NCBI GenBank assembly: GCA_022819985.1
Contig: JAJEGH010000030.1
Coordinates: forward strand, 54,020 to 118,019
Source: Alphaproteobacteria bacterium
GTDB lineage: Bacteria > Pseudomonadota > Alphaproteobacteria > Bin65
Direction of reading: 5' to 3'
DNA: 64,000 nt
The notes under the pieces were generated by a model. The model ran no database searches and was not told where the DNA came from. It saw nothing but the letters and a program-made list of their open reading frames with translations. Positions 42,393 to 50,881 of the stretch are shown here, piece by piece; positions within the stretch are counted from its first letter, which is position 1, and the number at the start of each line of letters is the position of its first letter. The position numbers and the translations under genes are program-made.

Positions 42393-43224
42393 TGGGGCGC
42401 AGCCAGAGGAACAGGATCGCGATGATCAGGACGGTCGTGTAGCCGTAGGTCCGGTCCAGGAAGGCGCTGACGACGCTTTCGACGCCGCCGATGACGCCGG
42501 CACCGGAGATCAGGCCGACCAGGCTGCCGAGTCCGCCGACCACGAGGACGAAGAAGGATTTGAGAATGAAATCCAGGCCCAGGGTCGGATTGACCGGCAG
42601 AAGCGGCGCCAGCATCACGCCGGCAAGCGCCGCCAGACAACAGCCGAAAACGAAGGTGTTGCGCGCCAGCGCCGTGACCGGAATGCCGACCGATCCGGCC
42701 AGTTCCCGATTGTTGACCACGGCCCGGATGCGCCGGCCGGTGGCGCTGCGCACGAACCACCAGACCAACCCGGCGACCAGCGCGATCGAAACGACCGTAA
42801 GCAGCAGACGGTAGGACGGATAGTCCGCGCCGAGCACGTCGACGCTACCGGTCAGCGGCGTGGCGACGCTGCGGAAGCCCCGGCCGTAGACCGCTTCGAC
42901 GGCTTCGCGCAGCAGCATGCTAAGGCCCCAGGTCGCCAGCAGCGTATCGAACGGACGGGCGTAGAGCGGACGCACGAGCAGCCGCTCGACGACGAGGCCC
43001 AGGAAACCGCACACGAGCAGCGCCAGGGGGATGGCGGCGAGGAAGGGCAGGTTCTGAGCCTGGATGAAGAAGGCGCAATAGGCGCCGATCATGACGAACT
43101 CGCCATGGGCGAGGTTCATGACACCGAGCAGGCCGAACACGACGGCGAGGCCGAGCACGACGACCGCCAGGGTGGAAACCTCGTACACCACATTCAGGAT
43201 GTTGATGGTGAGGATCGGATCCAT
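42370..43224 (-). CDS. Branched-chain-type ABC transporter permease (LivH/UrtB-like)
   Basis: This 284-residue permease has about eight membrane segments. The class landmarks are LGVMNLAHGEFVMIGAY near residue 35, VERLLVRPLYARPFDTLLATWGLSMLLREAVEAVYG, RAVVNNRELAGSVGI (the coupling loop) and VVGGLGSLVGLISGAGVIGGVESV. It precedes the fused LivM-LivG gene with overlap and follows the cysteine hydrolase gene by 75 bases. It forms the channel with the LivM half. Confidence 0.93.
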   Translation of the reverse strand: MDPILTINILNVVYEVSTLAVVVLGLAVVFGLLGVMNLAHGEFVMIGAYCAFFIQAQNLPFLAAIPLALLVCGFLGLVVERLLVRPLYARPFDTLLATWGLSMLLREAVEAVYGRGFRSVATPLTGSVDVLGADYPSYRLLLTVVSIALVAGLVWWFVRSATGRRIRAVVNNRELAGSVGIPVTALARNTFVFGCCLAALAGVMLAPLLPVNPTLGLDFILKSFFVLVVGGLGSLVGLISGAGVIGGVESVVSAFLDRTYGYTTVLIIAILFLWLRPNGLFPRT

Positions 43225-43299
43225 CGGCGTCAGGGCTCCCGGCGCGGGTGCAGGTGCGACAGAATCAGCGCCGGCAGCCAGCGACCGGGCGGGCCGGCG

Positions 43300-43959
43300 T
43301 TACGATCTTCCGCCGGCCTGCCAGGAAGCGATGATCTCATCGCTGCTCACGACCCAGCCGAACCCCACCGAGAAGCTGACGAAAACGCTTTGCTCCATGT
43401 CCTCGCCCACATCCGCCGTCGCATCCGCGACGATGAACGTCCGGTAGTCGCGCATATGCGCGTCGCGCGCCGTGCTCTCGACGCAGTGCCTGGTGCCGAC
43501 GCCGCACATGTACAGGGTCGAGGCGCCGAGGCTGCGGAGCACGGTTTCCAAGCGGGTGGCGTAGAAACCGCTGTAGCGCGATTTTTCGACGACGAAATCC
43601 CCATCGGCCGGTGTCAACTCGTCGACGATCTCGGCTTCCCAGGTGCCCGCCGCCACATAGTTGGCATCCTTAAGCGCCGGCCAGACCTCCCGGATCAGGA
43701 CGCCGCCGTCCCGATAGTCCGGGCGATAGACATATTTGAGATAGACAACCGGAACCTGCTCCCGGCGGGCAGCGTCGATCAGCCGGCGGCAGCCGGGAAT
43801 CGCCCGGCGCATGCGCTGCGGATCGTACTCGGGCGGCGTATTCATTTCCGGCCAGAGCCGCGCAAACGCGCCTTCCGGGTGCAGGTAGGAATTCTGCATA
43901 TCGACGACGATCACCGCGGAATCGGTCGCCGGAAGGCCGATGGCGGGCAATTCGGTCAT
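43300..43959 (-). CDS. Isochorismatase-family cysteine amidohydrolase
   Basis: This 219-residue hydrolase has the cysteine-hydrolase triad: D20 (VIVVDMQN), K126 (VVEKSRYSGF) and C159 (GVGTRHCVESTARDA). Family members with this layout hydrolyse nicotinamide, N-carbamoylsarcosine, ureidoacrylate or biuret rather than isochorismate. Its place inside an amide importer/amidase operon supports an amide, ureide or carbamoyl substrate. A perfect hairpin at 44157-44193 separates it from the upstream binding-protein gene and may tune its expression. Confidence 0.9.
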   Translation of the reverse strand: MTELPAIGLPATDSAVIVVDMQNSYLHPEGAFARLWPEMNTPPEYDPQRMRRAIPGCRRLIDAARREQVPVVYLKYVYRPDYRDGGVLIREVWPALKDANYVAAGTWEAEIVDELTPADGDFVVEKSRYSGFYATRLETVLRSLGASTLYMCGVGTRHCVESTARDAHMRDYRTFIVADATADVGEDMEQSVFVSFSVGFGWVVSSDEIIASWQAGGRS

Positions 43960-44156
43960 GTCAAACGGCCTCCAACGCTACGGGCGCTATCGTCGTCGTC
44001 CCGGCAATTCCGGGTCGGGCATACCGATAGATCGAACAGACGCCCTGCCTGACACTCCTTACCGCATCGGGGCCGGTCTTGTCATGAGTCGGTCGCGGCG
44101 GAACGGCCGGATACGCGGATGGCTCCGGCGTTTTGAGCAGGACCGTTGTCTCGGCG

Positions 44157-44193
44157 CTCGCCCGCGCCGGCGGCCTGTGCCGGCGCGGGCGAG
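44157..44193. terminator. Perfect 15-bp hairpin inside the amide operon (attenuator or stabiliser)
   Basis: CTCGCCCGCGCCGGC and its exact complement GCCGGCGCGGGCGAG enclose a 7-base loop. It lies 14 bases after the end of the binding-protein gene and lacks a T run on the minus strand. It is therefore more likely a partial terminator or an mRNA-stabilising stem that gives the binding protein more expression than the downstream membrane genes. Confidence 0.6.
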
Positions 44194-44206
44194 ACCGGAA
44201 ACGGGA

Positions 44207-45394
44207 TCAGCTGCAGGTCTGGCCGTGTGCCACCGCCTTGAAGCTCTCGACGATGTTGAAGCTCGTGCCCTTGCATTCGGCAAGGTACATGTCCTTGACG
44301 ACGTGCCGGTTGGTCATCACAGCGGTGCCGGTGGCGGTCCGGTATTGCAGGTTGTTGGCCGCGGCCATCAGCTTGCCGGCATCATTCGCACCGCCCGCCT
44401 TCTCGACCAGCGCCTTGGCGCAATAGACGCCGGAATAGACGTCGGCGCCGAGCATGCTGAGCGGCGGCGGCTTGGGTGCGAAGGCCTTGGCAAAACCCGC
44501 CTTGAACTTGGTGTTGGCCTCGCTCTTCTCGTTCACGAAATACGACATCGCGCTGTACAGGCCGGCGCTGTTCTCGGCGCCGATGCCGAACAGGGTCAGT
44601 TCCTCCAGCAGGTAGGAAACGCGTTTGATCGACTTGTCGAGGCCGAAGCCGGCGAAGGTCCGGTTGAAGTTGACGTTGTCGCCGCCGACGAGGGTGATGA
44701 CCACGAGATCGGGCTTCTTCGCCTTGATCCGTGTTACCGCATCCTCGAACTTGTTCGGTGCGCCGAGCGGGAGATATTCCTCGCCGACCACCTTGCCGCC
44801 GGCCGCCGCAATATATTTCTTCGCCTGCTCGTTGGTCTTGTGCGGCCAGACATAGTCGTTGCCGATCAGGTAGTAGGTCTTCGCGCCCAGGGTTTTCGCC
44901 AGCCAGGAGATCGAAGGCTGGACCTGCTGCTGGGGCGTGTCCGCCGTCACATAGACGTTGGGGTTGCATTCCCCGCCTTCGTAAAGCGGCGTGTAGACAT
45001 AGGGCACCCGACCCTTGAGCGCCGCGACGATCGCCTCGCGCACCGCGCTGTTGTGCGAACCGAGCACGAGGTCGACCTTGTCGCGCAGCATCAGCCGGAT
45101 CGCCGCCTTGGCGGCCTCGGCCGGGGTCGCGCCGCCGTCGGCGGGAATCACCGTCACCTTGCGGCCGCCGATGCCGCCGCCTGCGTTGATCTGGTCGATG
45201 GCCAGCTTGGCGCAGGCGGTCTGCGTCGGCCCGAACAGCGAGGCCGGACCGCTCAGCGCCAGGAAAGTGGCCATTTTGAATTCCCCGGCGGCCCGCGCGC
45301 CGGTCAGGACGGCCGGCGCAGCGACGGCCGCGCCCGTGCCCACCGCGCCGGCGACGAAACGGCGGCGCGAAATCGGATTGAAGATTTTGGTCAT
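44207..45394 (-). CDS. Amide/urea-type ABC transporter substrate-binding protein with Tat signal
   Basis: This 395-residue protein is of the Peripla_BP_5 class that includes UrtA, AmiC and FmdD. A twin-arginine signal (SRRRFVAGAVGTGAAVAAPA) suggests export in folded form. Mature motifs: LSGPASLFGPTQTACAKLAIDQINAGGGIGGRKV, VPYVYTPLYEGGECNPNVYV, YLIGNDYVWPHKTNEQAKKYI. I chose ATG 45394, with AGGGAG 8 bases upstream; a GTG at 45403 is the alternative. It is paralogous to the protein at 46859-48100. It follows the amidase gene by 52 bases. Confidence 0.92.
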   Translation of the reverse strand: MTKIFNPISRRRFVAGAVGTGAAVAAPAVLTGARAAGEFKMATFLALSGPASLFGPTQTACAKLAIDQINAGGGIGGRKVTVIPADGGATPAEAAKAAIRLMLRDKVDLVLGSHNSAVREAIVAALKGRVPYVYTPLYEGGECNPNVYVTADTPQQQVQPSISWLAKTLGAKTYYLIGNDYVWPHKTNEQAKKYIAAAGGKVVGEEYLPLGAPNKFEDAVTRIKAKKPDLVVITLVGGDNVNFNRTFAGFGLDKSIKRVSYLLEELTLFGIGAENSAGLYSAMSYFVNEKSEANTKFKAGFAKAFAPKPPPLSMLGADVYSGVYCAKALVEKAGGANDAGKLMAAANNLQYRTATGTAVMTNRHVVKDMYLAECKGTSFNIVESFKAVAHGQTCS

Positions 45395-45446
45395 GACGTT
45401 CACTCCCTGTTGAAAGGTTCGATTGCCAACCTGGGGGACCGGCGGT

Positions 45447-46862
45447 TCATTTGCCGGCCTTGCTTGAAACCGGTGCCGGAGTGGCCGGCAGGATTTCTTC
45501 GACCGCGGCGCTCAACGCCAGCAGGGTGCGGTCGCTGCCGGCCGGGCCGTCGAGCTCCATGCCGATGGGAAGGCCGTCGGCGGAAAGGCCGGCAGGCAGA
45601 GTGACGCCGGGGATGCCGGCGACGCTCGACGGGCTGGTGTTGCGGATGAAGGTGAAGAAGGTAGGCACCGCCTCGCCATTGAGTTCGACGGTTTCGTCCT
45701 CGCCGATCCGTGCGGCGGGCAAAGGCGTCGTCGGAAAGATCGCCGCCAGAACGTCGTTCGCCGCGAACCAGTCGGCATAGGCCGCCTGGAGCGCCGGGCG
45801 CGTCGCGTCGAGCGCCTCGCGATAGACCGCCTCCGGGATCGCACCCTCCGGCGTTGTCAGGCTTTGCAACAGGCCGGCGACATCCGGGCTGGCTGCGGCG
45901 CCCGCCAGGGCAGCGTAATCGATCGGCAGCCCATGGCCCGACAGGTAGCGGTTCAGATCGACGACGGTTTCGTAGAGCGCAATCGGGAAGCCTGCCGCCT
46001 CGTCGAGCTTCGGCACGTCCGGCATGTCCGCTTCGACCAGCACGGCGCCGGCCGCGGCGAGGGCGGTCAACGCCTCTTCGGCCACGCGGGCGGTCTCGGG
46101 ATGCAGGTTCTCGAAAAAATGGCCGCGGGGAACGCCGATCCTTGCGCCCGCCAGAGCGATCGCCGCAAGGCCGTCCGGTTCGCCCGCAATGACGCTGTCG
46201 AACAGGGCGAGATCCTCGACCGAACGGGCCAGCGGACCGGCCGTGTCGCGGGTGTGGGAGATCGGCACCACGCCGGCCTGGCTGTAGCGGCCTGTGGTCG
46301 GACGCAGGCCCGCCACGCCGCACAGGGCAGCCGGGATGCGCACCGAGCCGCCGGTGTCCGAGCCCATCGCAACCGGCGCCATGCGCGCCCCGACCGCGGC
46401 GCCGGAGCCGCCGCTGCTGCCGCCGGGAATCCGGCCGGGATCGTACGGATTACACGCCGGACCGAAAGCGCTGTTGTTCGAGGTAATGCCGAAGGCCAGC
46501 TCGTGCATGTTGAGCTTGCCCATGACAGTGGCGCCCTCGTCGATCAACCGCTGGACGACGGGCGCGTTGCGCGCCGGCCGGTGGTGGCGCAGCCCGGGCG
46601 TGCCGCCGGTCGTCGGCATATCCGCGGTATCGAAATTGTCCTTTACCGGGACCGGCAGACCGCGCAGCCGGCCACCGGCGCCCGCGGTCGCCCGGTCGGC
46701 GGCGGCAAGCACCCTTTCGGGATCGAGATGGATAAAAGCGTTCAGCCCGGCCGCGGCGTCGCATTGGGCCAGCAGGGCTTCGGCATATTCGCGCGGCGAG
46801 ATACGCCCGGCGCCGATCTCGCGCAGCGCCTCCGATGCGGTCCAGTCGGAAGGATTGCTCAC
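45447..46862 (-). CDS. Amidase signature family hydrolase (indoleacetamide hydrolase-like)
   Basis: This 471-residue amidase has the Ser-cisSer-Lys triad: K74 (LPVPVKDNFDT), cis-S149 (IPGGSSGGSGAA) and nucleophile S173 (GSDTGGSVRIPAALCGVAGLRPT). The overall sequence recalls indoleacetamide and mandelamide hydrolases. It starts at GTG 46862, overlapping the stop of the AmiC-like gene (GTGA). It would release ammonia from the imported amide. The acid side product cannot be predicted. Confidence 0.92.
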   Translation of the reverse strand: MSNPSDWTASEALREIGAGRISPREYAEALLAQCDAAAGLNAFIHLDPERVLAAADRATAGAGGRLRGLPVPVKDNFDTADMPTTGGTPGLRHHRPARNAPVVQRLIDEGATVMGKLNMHELAFGITSNNSAFGPACNPYDPGRIPGGSSGGSGAAVGARMAPVAMGSDTGGSVRIPAALCGVAGLRPTTGRYSQAGVVPISHTRDTAGPLARSVEDLALFDSVIAGEPDGLAAIALAGARIGVPRGHFFENLHPETARVAEEALTALAAAGAVLVEADMPDVPKLDEAAGFPIALYETVVDLNRYLSGHGLPIDYAALAGAAASPDVAGLLQSLTTPEGAIPEAVYREALDATRPALQAAYADWFAANDVLAAIFPTTPLPAARIGEDETVELNGEAVPTFFTFIRNTSPSSVAGIPGVTLPAGLSADGLPIGMELDGPAGSDRTLLALSAAVEEILPATPAPVSSKAGK

Positions 46863-48100
46863 TTGGAATTCCCTTTGTTTGGGGCGACCTGCGGAAAGGA
46901 CTGCCGAATCGCGAACTCGACGCCGTCGGCCTCGGCAAGGTGCATGTCCTTGACGAAATGCCGGCCGACCATGCGCATCCGGCCGCGCGGCCCGGTCATC
47001 TCCAAGCCGTCTGCAACCCGGCACAGTTTCCCGACCTCCAGGCTGCCGGCGGCCGAGACGATCCGGTGCAGAAACATCAGCCCTTCGTAGCAGGACTGAC
47101 CGATGGAATTCAGCACCGGCGCGTGCGGTCCGAAGCGGCTCCGGTAACGGTCCACAAATTCCTCGTTCTCGGGATAGGGCAGGCTGGCGAAATAGGCGGC
47201 GCTGGTCAACAGCCGCCGGCTGCTTTCGGCGCCGATGCCGAGCAGGGTGTTTTCCTCCGTCAGCAGGCCCAGGCGCCAGATCCGCGCGTCGAGGCCGGCG
47301 CGGGCGAAGGCGCGATGGAAGATGACGGCGTCGCTGCCGATGAGCGTCACGATCAGCGCATCGGGCTGCAGCGCGCGGATTTCCGCGACGACGGCGTCGA
47401 AATTCTCGGTCTCCAGCGGCACCATCGTCTCGCCGGCGATCTCCGCTCGCTGCTCGGCAAGCAGCCGGCAGGCCATGCGATGCGCGTCGCGCGGCCAGCG
47501 ATAGTCGTTGCCGATCAGGTACCAGCGCCGGGCGCCGAGATGCGCCTTCATCCAGGGCAGCACCGGCGCCAGTTGCTGATAGGCGGTCTCGCCGAGATAG
47601 AAAACGCCGGGCTCATAGGCGTCGCCTTCGAAGATCGGCGTATAGATGTAGGGGAGTCGGCGGCCGACCCGAGGTCCGAGAATTTCACGCACGCCGCTCG
47701 GATGGGTGCCGATCAGGGCAGCGACGCCGTCTTCTTCGATCAGGCGTTCGCCCTCGCGCGCCGAGGCGGCGAACGACATACCGCCGTCCGCGACGACAAC
47801 CTGGATGCGCCGGCCCAGCATGCCGCCGAGGGCGTTGATCTCCTCCGCAGCCAGCTGGGCGCAAGAGCGGCCGGACGGGCCGTGCAATCCGCTCGATCCG
47901 CTCAGCGGCAACAGCAGGCCGATGCGGATCAGCCGTTGCTCGTCCGGGGCGCGGGCCGGGCCCAACGGAGAAATCCGATCGCGCCGCTCGCCCGGAGGCG
48001 CCGATGACCGGACGCTGCTCCAAGCGTCGTTCCTCGGGGCGTCGTTCCTCGGGGCGTCGTTCGTCGGGCTGTCCAGCGTGCAGGCCGGCAGGTCCAATAC
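46859..48100 (-). CDS. AmiC/UrtA-type ligand-binding protein without signal peptide (possible cytosolic amide sensor)
   Basis: The product is about 413 residues from TTG 48100, which has GGAGGG 6 bases upstream. An ATG at 48244 would add 48 basic, low-complexity residues. Neither start gives a signal peptide. The binding fold begins IRIGLLLPLSGSSGLHGPSGRSCAQLAAEEINALGGMLGRRIQVV. The sequence is paralogous to the exported protein at 44207, sharing LIGNDYRWPRDAHRMA and HFVKDMHLAEADG. Pseudomonas AmiC is a cytosolic amide sensor of the same fold, so a regulatory role is plausible, but no ANTAR-type AmiR is encoded here. The N terminus holds a 15-base tandem repeat (RNDAP units). Confidence 0.82.
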   Translation of the reverse strand, partial: VLDLPACTLDSPTNDAPRNDAPRNDAWSSVRSSAPPGERRDRISPLGPARAPDEQRLIRIGLLLPLSGSSGLHGPSGRSCAQLAAEEINALGGMLGRRIQVVVADGGMSFAASAREGERLIEEDGVAALIGTHPSGVREILGPRVGRRLPYIYTPIFEGDAYEPGVFYLGETAYQQLAPVLPWMKAHLGARRWYLIGNDYRWPRDAHRMACRLLAEQRAEIAGETMVPLETENFDAVVAEIRALQPDALIVTLIGSDAVIFHRAFARAGLDARIWRLGLLTEENTLLGIGAESSRRLLTSAAYFASLPYPENEEFVDRYRSRFGPHAPVLNSIGQSCYEGLMFLHRIVSAAGSLEVGKLCRVADGLEMTGPRGRMRMVGRHFVKDMHLAEADGVEFAIRQSFPQVAPNKGNSK

Positions 48101-48208
48101 ACTCCCTCCTCTCGGCGGGGCCGGGCCGTTTCGATTGCCGCGGCGCGGGCCGCCGCACCGCCCACGGCCGCTGTCCGGCTTTTTGCTTGATCTCTCCGGG
48201 ATGCAACC

Positions 48209-48233
48209 ATATTTTCCTTGAAATGTAAAATAT
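48209..48233. promoter_or_regulatory. MarR-type operator between divergent genes
   Basis: ATATTTT and AAAATAT form a perfect inverted repeat with an 11-base spacer in an otherwise GC-rich region. It lies between the amide operon and the divergent marR-type gene (ATG 48255), where autorepression and operon control are expected. Confidence 0.55.
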
Positions 48234-48254
48234 TTAAAAGGCAATTACTGTCCT

Positions 48255-48701
48255 ATGGACCGTCGTTCCGACACGGCCGATCCGGCGCCCGAGACGCTCA
48301 CCGAACTGATATTGCGGGCGAGTGCGCAGGTGAGCAGCACCCTCGGTATCCGGTTGAAACCCCTCGGCCTCCAGGTCGACGAAATGCGTGTCCTGCACGC
48401 CCTGAGCGCCGCCGGCGGGCTCAGCATGACCGAATTGTCGGACGCCCTGGTGATCGGCGGGCCGACGCTGACACGGATGGCCGACCGGTTGGTGAGCGAG
48501 AATCTGGTCTATCGCGCGCCGGATCCGCACGACCGGCGCCGGGTACGCCTGCACCTTACCGATACTGGCGAGGCCTGCGCCGCCGAAGCGGCTGAAATCG
48601 TTGCGGACATACAGCAGATGCTGACCGCGCGCTTTGCCGAACTGGATCTGGACGATCTCTCATCCGCCCTTGCGCGAACCGCTTCGCCACTGGACGATTG
48701 A
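48255..48701 (+). CDS. MarR-family transcriptional regulator
   Basis: This 148-residue winged-helix regulator has GLQVDEMRVLHALSAAGGLSMTELSDALVIGGPTLTRMADRLVSENLVYRAPDPHDRRRVRLHLTDTGEA as its core. The key residues are L...L...G.LS..EL...L....T.TR..DRL...LV.R.....DRR.V...LT..G. It is divergent from the amide operon with an AT-rich inverted repeat between them. It probably represses the operon until an amide or its product binds. Confidence 0.92.
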   Translation: MDRRSDTADPAPETLTELILRASAQVSSTLGIRLKPLGLQVDEMRVLHALSAAGGLSMTELSDALVIGGPTLTRMADRLVSENLVYRAPDPHDRRRVRLHLTDTGEACAAEAAEIVADIQQMLTARFAELDLDDLSSALARTASPLDD

Positions 48702-48943
48702 TCCGGCGCTCCGCGCCGTCGCCCGGAATGTGCCGAACCGGAACGGGCATTGTTTCGGCTTCCGCGCCCTGTTAGTGTCGGACAGCGAAATTGCGGCTTG
48801 CGGGCAGTCGAAATTTCCGGGCGCCGGATCGGACTGTCCGGCCACCCGCCCGCACCGCATTCGGCTTTTCGCAGAACGACCCGGTTTCGTCGCGTGTGCA
48901 GCACACCGGCGAACCGCTACCGGGAGTTCGGGATAACGGAACG

Positions 48944-49309
48944 ATGTTGAACGTCACGACCGAACGGATCGGCGACGTCCTTTCCGTCGATGTTGAAGGC
49001 CGCATCGACAGCGCGAATTTCGGCCGGTTTCTGGATGCGTTGAAATCCGGATTCGAAGAGGGCGACCGCGCCGTGATCGTGAACATGGAAAAGCTGGTCT
49101 ACATCGGCAGCGAGGGCCTGCGCGCCTGCTTGTGGACGGCCAGAACTCTCAGGAAATTCGACGCAAAGCTGCTGTTGTGTTCCCCGGCCGATCATATCCG
49201 CGAGGTTTTCGAATTGACCGGGTTGGACAAGATCGGCAACTTCTTTGCCTCGAAGAACGACGCACTCGCCTCTTTGAACCAGCCGGAACGGGTCACACGC
49301 GTGTCGTAG
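48944..49309 (+). CDS. STAS-domain protein (anti-sigma factor antagonist-like)
   Basis: This is a 121-residue single STAS domain. MLNVTTERIGDVLSVDVEGRIDSANFGRFLDAL opens the fold, and VIVNMEKLVYIGSEGLRACL carries the conserved serine (YIGSEGLR) that is phosphorylated in SpoIIAA-type partner switching. It is followed by LLLCSPADHIREVFELTGLDKIGNFF. No partner kinase or phosphatase is adjacent. I chose ATG 48944; the open frame upstream is not conserved in style. Confidence 0.88.
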   Translation: MLNVTTERIGDVLSVDVEGRIDSANFGRFLDALKSGFEEGDRAVIVNMEKLVYIGSEGLRACLWTARTLRKFDAKLLLCSPADHIREVFELTGLDKIGNFFASKNDALASLNQPERVTRVS

Positions 49310-49562
49310 CGCTCCGGCCGGTTTCGCAGACAGGCGCAGCGGCGAATCGGCGAAGCAGGACCGGAGGAGCGATGCCGGGGCGCTGCTTTCGATCGGCTGC
49401 CGGCGCAACTCCGCCGCCTGCCGCACCTCGACAGGACATGCAATTGCGCGCTCGAGCCAATCCCGGCTAAAGTGCGCCGCAGGTGCGGCGGCGGCCGGGG
49501 CAAGTCACGGTCGCGATTGCGCCGCAACAGCATTGGGAAGCTTTCGAAAGGGAGAAAACGGA

Positions 49563-50774
49563 ATGACGATCAATCAGACGGGCCGGAGCCTGGTCCTTGC
49601 AGGCGTCGCGGCGGCGATTCTGTCCGCCCCGGCGATGGCCGCCGGCGCGAAGATCGGCTTTCTCGGCGGCATCACCGGCCCGATCCAGGGCGCGGTCCCG
49701 CCAATCATCGACGCCGCGAAGCTGGCGGTTCAACACGTCAACGACCAGGGCGGCATCCTGGGCGGCAAGATGAGTCTCGTGCTCGGCGATTCGAAATGCG
49801 ATCCGCAGAGCTCCGTCGGCGCCGCCAACAAACTGGTGAATGTCGAAAACGTCGCCGGCATCGTCGGCGCCCTGTGCTCCGGCGCCACCATCGGCGCGGC
49901 CAACGCTGTCGCGGTCCCGACTGGCGTGGTCATGATCTCCCCGGCCTCGACCTCGCCGGCAATCACGTCGCTCAAGGACAAGGATTTCATCTTCCGCGTC
50001 GCGCCGTCGGACAGCTTCCAGGGCAAGGTATTGGCGCGCGCCGTTCTGGCCCGCGGCATCAAGAAGGTCGCGCTGACCTATGTGAAGAACGACTATGGCA
50101 AGGGGCTGGCCGACAATTTCCGGTCCGCATTCAAGAAGGGCGGCGGAACGATCGCCGGCGATCAGGCGCACGAGGACAAGAAGAGTTCCTACCGCTCCGA
50201 ACTGGCGACGCTCAGCAAGGGCGGCGCAAAGCATCTCGTGCTGGTTGCCTATCCGCAATCCTCGGCTCCGGTCATCATCCGTCAGGCTCTGGAAGGCGGC
50301 CTGTTCGGCAAGTTCATCGGCCCGGAAGCGATCTATGACGCCAAGATGTGGAAGACCGTCGGGGTCAAGAATCTCGAAGGCCTCTTCTACACCCGTCCGG
50401 CTTCTCCGTCCGGTCCGGCGCTGGATGCGTTCAATGCCGCGATGAAGAAGGCTTATCCGAAAAGTGCGGGCGGGCTGTTCGTACCGCAGACCTACGACGC
50501 GGCCTTCGTTCTCGCGCTGGCGATCGCCAAGGCCGGTTCGACCGACCGCACCAAGGTGCGCGACGCCCTGCGCGCCGTCGGCAACGGCAAGGGCATGAAG
50601 ATCCTGCCCGGCCAGTGGAAGGAAGCCCTGGCGGCTATCAAGGCGGGCAAGGAAATCGACTATGCCGGCGCCACCGGCGACATCGATTTCGACAAGGATG
50701 GCGATATCGCCGGCTCCTACAACAAGTGGGAGGTCAAGGGCGGCAAGGCCGTCGATCTGGGCCCGGCCAAATAG
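49563..50774 (+). CDS. Branched-chain amino-acid-type ABC transporter substrate-binding protein (LivK), orphan
   Basis: This is a 403-residue periplasmic protein with a signal peptide (SLVLAGVAAAILSAPAMAAG, cleavage near residue 27) and a GGGAG ribosome-binding site. The LivK pattern is clear: IGFLGGITGPIQGAVPPIIDAAKLAVQHVNDQGGILGGK, GIVGALCSGATIGAANAVAVPTGVVMISPASTSPAIT, KVALTYVKNDYGKGLADNF. No permease or ATPase genes are adjacent; it may borrow the Liv-type membrane parts encoded at 39958-43224. A strong terminator follows. Confidence 0.93.
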   Translation: MTINQTGRSLVLAGVAAAILSAPAMAAGAKIGFLGGITGPIQGAVPPIIDAAKLAVQHVNDQGGILGGKMSLVLGDSKCDPQSSVGAANKLVNVENVAGIVGALCSGATIGAANAVAVPTGVVMISPASTSPAITSLKDKDFIFRVAPSDSFQGKVLARAVLARGIKKVALTYVKNDYGKGLADNFRSAFKKGGGTIAGDQAHEDKKSSYRSELATLSKGGAKHLVLVAYPQSSAPVIIRQALEGGLFGKFIGPEAIYDAKMWKTVGVKNLEGLFYTRPASPSGPALDAFNAAMKKAYPKSAGGLFVPQTYDAAFVLALAIAKAGSTDRTKVRDALRAVGNGKGMKILPGQWKEALAAIKAGKEIDYAGATGDIDFDKDGDIAGSYNKWEVKGGKAVDLGPAK

Positions 50775-50819
50775 CCGCCGGTTCATCCGGCAATACTCGG
50801 AAACACCCGGAATCAAGGG

Positions 50820-50850
50820 GCCCCGGTTCTTCGGAACCGGGGCTTTTTTT
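50820..50850 (+). terminator. Rho-independent terminator of the livK-type gene
   Basis: The stem GCCCCGGTTC/GAACCGGGGC (10 perfect pairs) closes a TTCG tetraloop and is followed by seven T. It ends transcription from the left and also separates the convergent MFS gene. Confidence 0.93.
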
Positions 50851-50881
50851 GCGGTCGTCGTTTGGCGTCCGGAACGGCGGA

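Noticed and set aside
48010..48066. CRISPR-like short repeats
   Set aside because: These are three adjacent copies of a 15-base unit inside a coding frame (RNDAP repeats), with no spacers and no cas genes.
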